A stretch of 6,714 bases of DNA from Chloroflexota bacterium. GTDB taxonomy: Bacteria; Chloroflexota; Dehalococcoidia; DSTF01; JACRBR01. Both the position numbers and the translations under genes were made by a program. This document shows positions 1 to 6,305 of the stretch, piece after piece. The notes beneath the pieces are model-generated. The model saw only the letters and a program-made list of their open reading frames with translations. It was not told the origin of the DNA and did no database searches. Position 1 is the stretch's first letter. The number at the start of each line of letters is the position of its first letter. Location of the stretch: contig JAKAMA010000136.1 of assembly GCA_021813085.1 (NCBI GenBank), positions 1 to 6,714 on the forward strand. The letters are read 5' to 3'.

Positions 1-2
1 CT

Positions 3-1400
3 GCGTATGTCCTTCCGCTCGCCTTCTTTGGTACCGGAGCCGGCTGGATCGCCGTGCATCGGCACGGTGTCGGCGTCACGATCTTCGTAATGCGCGGCGC
101 AGTCGTATTCGTCATGCTCTTCCTTTGGCTTGTTGTCGCACTCGCGCCCCCATCCAGGGCCACTGTCGTGTGGTTCCTGGTCTTTCTGGCAATCTGTCTT
201 GCATCGTCGGCTGTTTCGGCGGTAGCGCTCGGGAGAAGCGAGCTACGCGCGCGACGAAACGCGCCGCCATCTGCGGCCCGCGAGCCGGCACTGCGCATCT
301 CCCCGGGGGAACCCGTCTTCGTCCAAGCGCCATCATCGACAGCAGACCGCTGGCGCGCCGCGCTGGTTCTCGCCACGATTGTGACGGGTGCAACCTTGCT
401 GCCACTGCTGTTACTCGCCTACGGCAGAGGCACCCAAGTCCCGCTGCCGCGCGATACTGACGTCCGAGTCGATGCGATTGCGAGATTCCGTACGTTCCCG
501 GTCTACTGGGTCGGTCGGTCATATGACGGACATCAGCTCGACCGCGTCATCGGCCAATATCCCGGGGAGGAGAGCGACCCGGTTCTGTTTCTCTACGGCA
601 CCTGCGGACGTGCGTTCGAGGCGGGCTGCGTGCCGTGGCTTGTGGTGAAGACGCAGCAGGGATGTTTGGGAGACGTCGACGCGGGCCTGAAGGTGCGCGA
701 ACGCACCGCACACCAGGCATCGCACCTTTCGGTGCAGGCTGGTGACGTCGTGGTAACGCTGTATGCGGCAACACATCAACTAGAAGTGAACGCGGCCCGA
801 GATATGTTTACTGCGAACGCGAACGCAGCATCGAACATCCCGGCGGTCATTGCAGGCGGGCCGCTTCCAGGATCCCTCTGCGAACTGGCGCGCCTTCATC
901 CGGCCGCCTTCCCCACGCCATGGCCAGGAAGGCCAGTTTCGACACGTGAGTCGTTACCGGCCACTGTGCTCTCATCATTCGGCAGGATCGGCATCCCCCG
1001 CTCACTCGACGAAGCGCAGCGCCAACTCGGATGGCGCGTACTGCGCACAAACGATCCAAGGTTTACGCTCTCGCTCGTCGGTGCGATCCGCACGTTCCGC
1101 AACACGCTGCCGCGGCTGGAGCAGACCAAATACACGATGGTCGGACACAGCTATCCCATCGACATAGCACAGGAGCCAGAGTCATATCCGACCTTCGACG
1201 TGGCGCCATACTCCTCGATTGAGACGATTGGCGCGTGGACCGGACGCCTGTGGACCTACAGTGCGCAGGTCGGTTTCGATTTCTATTCCGGTGAAACCGT
1301 CGAGGGTCAGCGTGTCCGCGTGTCGGTGTATGGCGAGCGAGGAGCCGTCACGCTCGAGGACATCCGGGCGTTTGTGAGCACGCTGGGCTTCGCGGATTAA
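3..1400 (+). CDS. Membrane-anchored protein of unknown function, 5' end outside the window
   Basis: I do not recognise a characterised family, so no function is given. The frame is open to the left edge. A GTG at 54 is the first in-window start, but the codons before it (from 3) read as hydrophobic protein (LPLAFFGTGAGW), so the true start probably lies upstream. Numbered from the GTG, hydrophobic helices lie at about 10-31, 37-58 and 101-122, with an arginine-rich stretch near 61-76 between the last two. The remaining ~325 residues form a soluble domain with cysteines at 184, 192, 204 and 276. The first part of this domain (FPVYWVGRSYDG, then LFLYGTC, then GCVPWL) recalls uncharacterised secreted or membrane proteins I remember from GC-rich Gram-positive-type bacteria; this is a weak memory-based match. 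The C-terminal end (about 325-448) could be a second small domain. Codon use is unlike the neighbours: AGA, CTA, TTA and repeated CGA occur. It converges on the asparaginase gene and is not part of that operon. Confidence 0.75.
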   Translation, partial: AYVLPLAFFGTGAGWIAVHRHGVGVTIFVMRGAVVFVMLFLWLVVALAPPSRATVVWFLVFLAICLASSAVSAVALGRSELRARRNAPPSAAREPALRISPGEPVFVQAPSSTADRWRAALVLATIVTGATLLPLLLLAYGRGTQVPLPRDTDVRVDAIARFRTFPVYWVGRSYDGHQLDRVIGQYPGEESDPVLFLYGTCGRAFEAGCVPWLVVKTQQGCLGDVDAGLKVRERTAHQASHLSVQAGDVVVTLYAATHQLEVNAARDMFTANANAASNIPAVIAGGPLPGSLCELARLHPAAFPTPWPGRPVSTRESLPATVLSSFGRIGIPRSLDEAQRQLGWRVLRTNDPRFTLSLVGAIRTFRNTLPRLEQTKYTMVGHSYPIDIAQEPESYPTFDVAPYSSIETIGAWTGRLWTYSAQVGFDFYSGETVEGQRVRVSVYGERGAVTLEDIRAFVSTLGFAD

Positions 1401-1464
1401 GGGCGAATCGGTTGACTCGTGCGGGGCAGAACATGATCTCGCGTGCTGAATAAGGCGCCGCACC
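1401..1464. other. Convergent intergenic spacer without a clear terminator
   Basis: These 64 bases separate the stop of the plus-strand membrane protein gene from the stop of the minus-strand asparaginase gene. The best hairpin is an imperfect 6-bp stem with one mismatch and a GGTT loop at about 1404-1419. No T-run follows on either strand, so I do not call an intrinsic terminator. Termination may be Rho-dependent, or the two transcripts may overlap. Confidence 0.4.
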
Positions 1465-2346
1465 CTATCCCGTCCGCACCGCGCTCCGCACCACACCGTG
1501 CTCCCCCGCCCATGCGTACGGCATCGCGGGCGTGTTGCACGCGATGCCGGCCTCCCCCGCGCGGTCGAGCGCGATCAGCCCGCCCGACGCGCCGAGCCGC
1601 TGCGCCAGCAGCGCGACCGTCGCCTCGCAGGCCGCCTGTACGGATGCGCCGCGCGCGATGTCATCACACACGCGCTTGCTCGCCACGAGCTTCATCAGCG
1701 CCTCACCGTCGCCCGTCGCGGCCACCGCGGCCGATGCGTTGTCCGCGTAGCCGCCGCAGCCGGCGAGCGGGCTGTCGCCGATGCGCCCCGGCATCTTGCG
1801 CGGGATACCACCCGTCGAGACGGCAACGGCCAGGTTGCCCGCACGGTCGCGCGCCACGGCGCCGACGGTGTCGCCCGCGGCCCGCGCCGCGTCGGCCGGG
1901 TGCAGCGGCCACATTCGCGTGTCGCAGCGCGGGAAGCCGATGGCGTCCGCGAACCGCGCCGCGCCTTCAGCCGCGAGCAGCGTGTGCGGCGTGTCCGTCA
2001 TCACGCGCCGCGCCAGGCTCACCGGGTTGCAGACGTCGCGCACGATCGCCACCGCGCCCAGCGCCAGCGTCGCGCCGTCCATGATCAGCGCGTCCATCTC
2101 GACCTCGCCGGCGAGGTTGCGGAAGCTGCCGCGGCCGGCGTTGAGCGACGGCTCGTCTTCGAGGACACGCACGGCCGCCTCGACCGCGTCGAGCGCGCTG
2201 CCGCCGCGCGCCATGATCGCCTCGCCCGCGCGCGCCGCCTCCTCGCACGCCGCGAGCGCGCGGCGCAGCGGATCGTCTCCTGCGGGCTGTCCGGCCTGCC
2301 CGGCCCAGCCACCGGCGCCGCCGTGCACGACGATGCTCGCCTTCAC
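1465..2346 (-). CDS. Isoaspartyl peptidase / L-asparaginase family (Ntn hydrolase)
   Basis: Members of this family are made as a precursor that cuts itself before a threonine. The new N-terminal threonine then hydrolyses beta-aspartyl (isoaspartyl) dipeptides or L-asparagine, usually in the cytoplasm, in turnover of damaged protein and nitrogen recycling. At 293 residues the length is about normal. It opens with the family signature VVHGGAG (6-12), followed by NAGRGSF (69-75) and EVEMDALIMDG (81-91). The predicted nucleophile is Thr160 (DTVGAV). Thr178 (STGG), Arg188 and Asp191 (GRIGDSP) and Thr211 (TGDGE) lie at +18, +28, +31 and +51, the same spacing as the E. coli EcAIII/IaaA active site (T179, T197, R207, D210, T230). 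The residue before the nucleophile is Asp, as in glycosylasparaginases, not the Gly usual in IaaA. The start is a GTG, 10 bases after the nitroreductase stop, with a weak GC-rich AGGG upstream, so the two genes are probably co-transcribed. The substrate is not determined by sequence. Confidence 0.93.
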   Translation of the reverse strand: MKASIVVHGGAGGWAGQAGQPAGDDPLRRALAACEEAARAGEAIMARGGSALDAVEAAVRVLEDEPSLNAGRGSFRNLAGEVEMDALIMDGATLALGAVAIVRDVCNPVSLARRVMTDTPHTLLAAEGAARFADAIGFPRCDTRMWPLHPADAARAAGDTVGAVARDRAGNLAVAVSTGGIPRKMPGRIGDSPLAGCGGYADNASAAVAATGDGEALMKLVASKRVCDDIARGASVQAACEATVALLAQRLGASGGLIALDRAGEAGIACNTPAMPYAWAGEHGVVRSAVRTG

Positions 2347-2356
2347 GCCGCCCTGC

Positions 2357-2974
2357 TTACGTTTGTGGGCGCTCGTGCCGTTCGCCCCAGCGTTCCCAGT
2401 ACGACACCTTCTCGGGTGGCAGCCGCGACGGCTCGCCGAAGGTGCCGCGCGGATGCCCCACCGGGATCAGCGCCATCGTATCGGCGTCTGCCGGGATTCC
2501 GAGCAGGTCCTTCACGTCCTGCTCGTGTAGGCGGTGGAGCGTCGTCAGCGTCGTCCCCAGCCCCAGCGCGCGCGCAGCCAGCATCAGGTTCTGCACCGCG
2601 GGATAGATCGACGCACCCGCGCTTAGATCCGCGCCACGGTTGTTGCGCTGCGTCGCGATGATCAGCACGGGCACTTCCGCCAGGTGATGCGCCAGGTAGT
2701 CCGCCGACCTGAACGTGCGCGCCATCGCCTCGTTCGCCAGCATCGCCTCGCGGTTGCGGCCGTAGACCTTGTTCCAGCCGTCGAGGTACCAGGCGCCGAT
2801 CGCCCGCTTCGCCGCCGCGTCGCGTACGACGATAAAGTTCCAGCCTTGCGCGTTGCCACCACTCGGCGCGTGGATTGCGGCGTCGAGGATCGTCCACAGG
2901 TCTTCGTCGGAGACCGGGTCGGGCTTCAGGCGCCGCATCGCCCGCTGCGTCCGCACGACGTCGAAGAACTCCAT
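2357..2974 (-). CDS. Nitroreductase-family FMN-dependent oxidoreductase
   Basis: A cytoplasmic flavoenzyme of the NfsB/FRase-type nitroreductase fold. Such proteins are usually FMN-containing homodimers that use NAD(P)H to reduce nitro compounds, quinones or other acceptors; the natural substrate cannot be read here. At 205 residues the length is typical. The N-terminal basic motif RTQRAMRR (8-15) corresponds to the FMN phosphate-binding arginines. APSGGNAQGW (36-45) is the family's flavin-contacting APSxxNxQxW-type motif. The helix AVQNLMLAARALGLGTT (126-142) and IPVGHPRGTFG (170-180) complete the C-terminal flavin-site signature. The ATG at 2974 is favoured because the family motif begins straight after it; a modest GAGG lies 10 bases upstream (2985-2988). 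It lies 83 bases after parB, across a repeat-bearing spacer, and 10 bases before the asparaginase-family gene. A specialised role such as BluB-like chemistry is possible but nothing specific supports it. Confidence 0.9.
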   Translation of the reverse strand: MEFFDVVRTQRAMRRLKPDPVSDEDLWTILDAAIHAPSGGNAQGWNFIVVRDAAAKRAIGAWYLDGWNKVYGRNREAMLANEAMARTFRSADYLAHHLAEVPVLIIATQRNNRGADLSAGASIYPAVQNLMLAARALGLGTTLTTLHRLHEQDVKDLLGIPADADTMALIPVGHPRGTFGEPSRLPPEKVSYWERWGERHERPQT

Positions 2975-2996
2975 GCTGTCCCGTCCTCACACCGCC

Positions 2997-3013
2997 ACGG
3001 CAGCGTCTGCCGT
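2997..3013. repeat. Perfect inverted repeat (hairpin) upstream of the nitroreductase
   Basis: ACGGCAG at 2997-3003 pairs perfectly with CTGCCGT at 3007-3013 across a 3-base loop. It lies between the heptamer array and the nitroreductase ribosome-binding region and shares bases with the first heptamer units. No T-run follows on either strand, so it is not a standard intrinsic terminator. It could be an mRNA structure in the parB-nitroreductase spacer, a processing site, or chance in GC-rich DNA. Confidence 0.5.
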
Positions 3014-3053
3014 CTGTCATCTGCCGGCTGCCATGTGTTGTCTGTTGTCTGCC
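3005..3053. repeat. Seven-copy tandem heptamer array (consensus RTCTGYC)
   Basis: Seven consecutive 7-base units run in phase with no gaps, at 3005, 3012, 3019, 3026, 3033, 3040 and 3047. Most match RTCTGYC on the plus strand. The first and last are GTCTGCC; the second is GTCTGTC, the third ATCTGCC and the sixth GTCTGTT. The fourth (GGCTGCC) and fifth (ATGTGTT) are the most diverged. The array fills most of the 83-base spacer between parB and the nitroreductase gene, starting five bases from the parB stop. It resembles the short tandem heptamers known from cyanobacterial intergenic DNA in form only; its function is unknown. Confidence 0.8.
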
Positions 3054-3057
3054 CCGC

Positions 3058-3938
3058 TCACCCGCGCGTCAGCCGCTCGACGATCCCTTCGAGCTCGTCG
3101 TCGCTGTGGAAGCGGATAACGATGCGCCCGCCCTTGCGCCCCCTGGTCAGCGATACGCGCGCCCCGAGCGCGCCGCGCAGCGACGCCTCGATCTCGCGCA
3201 CCTGCGGATCAGGTTGCTTTACCTGGGCGACTGCGCGCGCGCCGTCGCGCTTGCCCGGCGCCGTCTCCTTGAGCAGCCGCGCGATCTCCTCCGTCTGGCG
3301 CACGGTGAGCGCGTCCGCGACGATCCGGCGCCAGGCGTCGAGCCGGGTCTGCGAGTCCTCGATCGCCAGCAGCGCCCGCGCGTGGCCTTCGCTGATCTGG
3401 CCCGAGGTCAGGCTGGCCCGGATGTCCTCCTCCAGCGTCAGCAGCCGGATCGTGTTCGCCACCCGCGTCCGGCTGCGGCCGACGCGCTGGGCGATCCGTT
3501 CCTGCGTCATGCCGAAGTCGTCGGCGAGCCGCCTGAACGCCGCTGCCTCTTCCAGCGGATTGAGGTCCTGCCGCTGCAGGTTCTCGACCAGCGCCATCTC
3601 CAGGAGCGCGGCGCCTGCCGCCTCCCGGATTACCACCGGCACGCGCGTCACACCGGCCAGGCGCGCCGCCTGCAGCCGCCGCTCCCCCGCGATGAGCTGG
3701 TAGGTGCTGACACCCATCTCCGAGCGCACCTGCGTCACGACGATCGGCTGCAGCACCCCGTGCTCGCGGATGCTCTCCGCCAGCTCGCGCAGCGACTCCG
3801 GCTCGAAGTGCGCCCGCGGCTGCTCCGGGTTCGGCACGACGAGGTCGATGTCCACGGTGTCCGCCGCCGCCGACCCTTCGCCCGTCTTCGGGATCAGCGA
3901 CGACAGCCCGCGTCCCAGCGCCTGCCGGTGAGATGACG

Positions 3939-3942
<4 letters not shown>
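3058..3942 (-). CDS. parB: Chromosome-partitioning protein ParB (Spo0J family)
   Basis: ParB is the parS-binding CTPase that loads near the origin, spreads along DNA and works with ParA to separate daughter origins. At 294 residues it has the normal length and full architecture. The N-terminal tail RGLSSLIPK (11-19) is the ParA-interacting segment typical of chromosomal ParBs. The CTP-binding domain spans about 31-125, with the arginine motif GERRLQAAR at 86-94 and the second conserved motif ENLQRQDLNPLEEA at 120-133. A helix-turn-helix follows at about 145-170 (MTQERIAQRVGRSRTRVANTIRLL), then GQISEGHARALL (181-192). A dimerisation domain ends the protein at about 247-292. The start is the ATG at 3942: it overlaps the parA stop as ATGA and has a strong GGAGGT six bases upstream, so the genes are translationally coupled. 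No parS-like sequence was found in the window, which is unremarkable because parS sites are scattered around the origin. Confidence 0.97.
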
Positions 3943-4723
<781 letters not shown>

Positions 4724-4727
<4 letters not shown>

Positions 4728-5572
4728 CGCAGCGCCACCTCTGGGTACTGCCGCAGCCTCGCTTCGATCTCCTCCCGCCCGGGGATCGATGTCACGCCGA
4801 CGCCGCTCACGGACAGGCTCGCCGCCGCCGCACCGAAGCGCGCCGACGCAAGCAGGTCACCCGTCTCCCGCAGGCGCACGAGCAGCGCCGTCGCGAAGGT
4901 GTCGCCCGCGCCGGTCGGGTCCACTTCGACCTCGGGGAAGGCGTCCATCCGCCGCCACGTGCCGTGCGTGCAGAGGCGCGCCCCCTTCCACGACTCGGTC
5001 ATCGCCACCGCGGGCACCTCGCGCGTCCAGCGGTCGAGAGCGTCGCCGCCGTCGCCGAGATCCTCGTCGGAGACGAACAGGACGTCGCAGCCGCGCCAGA
5101 ACGGCTCGCCGGCCCAGGCCGTGTGCTGTACGTGCCCCGCGCTGTCCACGGTTCGTAACCACCCTTGCGCTGATACGCCGCATAGCGGTGCGGATGCGAA
5201 GGACGCACCGAAGTCCGGTGCGATCTCCCCCAGCACCGGGCCGAGCAAGACGATCGGCGCCGCGCGCCATGCGTCCGGCACGATGTCACGCGGGATCGCA
5301 TCTGCGCGCGATCGTACGCTCTGGCGGCGCTGGCCGGCAACATAGACGTTCTCGAAACACGTCGTCGCCGCCGAGGGATGCTGCACGACCTGCGCGAACG
5401 GCAGCTCCGCCTGGACGTCGAGGTCTGCGGCCGCCGCCGTCACGATGCCCACCGAGAGCCCCAGGCGATGCGCCTGCACCGCCGCGAACGTCACGGTGCC
5501 GCCGAGCCGCCAGCCGTCTCCGGCGAGGTCCCGCACGGCGTGGCCGACGACGACGAAGTCCGGCGCTGTCAT
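4724..5572 (-). CDS. PfkB-family (ribokinase-like) kinase, substrate unknown
   Basis: A cytoplasmic kinase of the ribokinase/PfkB superfamily, which transfers phosphate from ATP to the hydroxyl of a sugar, nucleoside or related small molecule. I place the start at the ATG at 5572, giving 282 residues. An upstream in-frame GTG at 5626 would add 18 residues lying within the jag gene and unlike the family. From this start, GHAVRDL (10-16) and LGGTVTFAA (23-31) form the N-terminal substrate-site region, although the usual Asn of GGxxxN is not evident. TTCFENVYVAGQRRQ (70-84) is lid-like, and VSDED (167-171) sits at the N-x-x-E-type site. VDPTGAGDTFATALL (217-231) is the PfkB signature, with predicted catalytic base Asp224. 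The divergent N-terminal motif argues against a plain ribokinase or fructokinase; an inositol- or nucleoside-type substrate is only a guess. It lies between jag and parA, 16 bases after jag and overlapping parA by 3 bases (GTGA junction). Confidence 0.9.
4735..4742 (-). promoter_or_regulatory. Ribosome-binding site of parA
   Basis: The minus strand reads AGAGGTGG, seven bases before the GTG at 4727. It lies inside the end of the kinase gene and decides in favour of the GTG start of parA, which is also the start expected from where the family's conserved N-terminus begins. Confidence 0.75.
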
Positions 5573-5592
5573 CGGCTGACGGCAGCCGTCAT
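5569..5592 (-). other. Seven-codon reading frame bridging jag and the kinase gene
   Basis: On the minus strand an ATG at 5592 shares ATGA with the jag stop. It encodes M-T-A-A-V-S-R and ends in a TGA at 5569 that shares ATGA with the kinase start at 5572. The word GCCGATGAC occurs at both ends, offset by exactly 20 bases, which suggests a small duplication. No good Shine-Dalgarno sequence precedes the kinase ATG, so this frame might pass terminating ribosomes from jag to the kinase. It could equally be chance; no protein product is claimed. Confidence 0.3.
5577..5591. repeat. Palindrome in the jag-kinase spacer
   Basis: TGACGGC at 5577-5583 and GCCGTCA at 5585-5591 are exact inverted copies around a single central A. 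An alternative hairpin, CGGCTG (5573-5578) with CAGCCG (5583-5588) and a 4-base loop, overlaps it. Either structure would occupy the whole space directly before the kinase start codon. No T-run follows, so it is not a terminator. It could affect kinase translation or be an operator-like site; neither is shown. Confidence 0.5.
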
Positions 5593-6305
5593 CGGCGCGG
5601 CGAGATCGACACCTTGCGGTCGTCACCCTCGCCGCTGCTCTCGGTCGTCACGTAGCGGTCCTCCGCGAGCGCGATGTGGATGATGCGGCGCTCGTTCGGC
5701 GGCATCGGCTCGAGGGTCACCGGACGCTTGGTGCGCTTGACCTGGTCGGCCATGCGGCGCGCCAGCGTGTTGAGCTGGCGCTCCCGGCGGCGCCGATACC
5801 CTTCGACGTCGACGGTGAAGAGGATGCGTTCGCCGTACCGGCGCATCATCATCAGGTTGAGCAGGTACTGCAGCGACGCCAGCGTCTCACCCCGGCGGCC
5901 GATCAGGATCCCCAGGTCGTCGCCCTCGATGTCGAGGACGGCCTTGACGAGCCCCATGCCGTCGCCCGGCGTCTCGGCGTCGCGGATCGACACGTCCGCC
6001 GTCACCCCCATGATCGACAGCATCGTGTCGAGGGTCTGCGCCGCGACCTCCGCCTCGTCCTCGATGTACGCACCCTCGCCGTCGGGGCCAGTGTCGCCTG
6101 CCTGTTCCGCTGCGGGCTCCGGCGCGTCGTCGTCCGAGAGCAGGCGCACGCGGACGCGCGCCTGGCCGGCGCCGACGCCGAGGATGCCGCCGCGGCCCTC
6201 GCTGAGGACCTCGATGCTCACGTCCTCACGTGCGGCGCCGAGCTCGGCGAGCGCGTGGTCCACTGCGTCTTCGACCGTCTTACCGCTTGCCTCGACGTCG
6301 GCCAT
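5589..6305 (-). CDS. jag: RNA-binding protein Jag / KhpB (SpoIIIJ-associated, EloR-type)
   Basis: Jag/KhpB/EloR proteins bind RNA through KH and R3H domains and, in Gram-positive bacteria, influence cell elongation and division, often with KhpA. The gene commonly follows yidC, as here. I place the start at the ATG at 6305, giving 238 residues, because GAAGGA lies six bases upstream and the Jag_N domain begins just after it (GKTVEDAV, 8-15). A longer in-frame version from 6356 would add arginine-rich sequence within yidC. Jag_N spans about 1-54 (SEGRGGILGVGAGQARVRV at 35-53). An acidic, flexible linker follows at about 58-86 (LSDDDAPEPAAEQ and onward). The KH domain covers about 87-168, with the RNA-contacting GRRG loop at 136-139. 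The R3H domain is at about 172-236, with the Arg-x3-His pair at R206 and H210 (ERRIIHIAL). The gene overlaps the end of yidC by 26 bases and is followed after 16 bases by the kinase gene. Confidence 0.95.
   Translation of the reverse strand: MADVEASGKTVEDAVDHALAELGAAREDVSIEVLSEGRGGILGVGAGQARVRVRLLSDDDAPEPAAEQAGDTGPDGEGAYIEDEAEVAAQTLDTMLSIMGVTADVSIRDAETPGDGMGLVKAVLDIEGDDLGILIGRRGETLASLQYLLNLMMMRRYGERILFTVDVEGYRRRRERQLNTLARRMADQVKRTKRPVTLEPMPPNERRIIHIALAEDRYVTTESSGEGDDRKVSISPRR

Noticed and set aside
722..735. Hairpin GCACC-TTTC-GGTGC
   Set aside because: Only a 5-bp stem inside a coding region, with no T-run; likely chance.
930..955. Possible parS-like site (TTTCGACACGTGAG)
   Set aside because: It shares only part of the TGTTTCACGTGAAACA consensus, is not palindromic over the full length and lies inside the unrelated membrane protein gene.
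1404..1419. Possible terminator between the convergent genes
   Set aside because: The stem has a mismatch and there is no T-tract on either strand.
1498..2661. Long plus-strand open frames opposite the asparaginase and nitroreductase genes (also 1781-2530 and 1443-2084)
   Set aside because: They are Arg-, Ala- and Pro-rich with no recognisable motif, and lie antisense to genes with complete catalytic signatures. Such frames are expected opposite GC-rich genes.
2343..3020. Minus-strand frame of 225 codons covering the nitroreductase in another phase
   Set aside because: The same-strand frame 2357-2974 carries all the flavoenzyme motifs, while this one is Arg/Gly/Ala-rich and featureless. It also runs through the heptamer array.
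2684..3936. Long plus-strand open frames opposite parB and the nitroreductase
   Set aside because: Low-complexity Arg/Ser/Ala translations without ribosome-binding sites or family features; they are antisense shadows of clear genes.
5573..5626. Longer kinase start at the GTG at 5626
   Set aside because: The extra 18 residues overlap the end of jag and look non-homologous; the ATG at 5572 begins directly at the PfkB fold's first strand and forms an ATGA junction.
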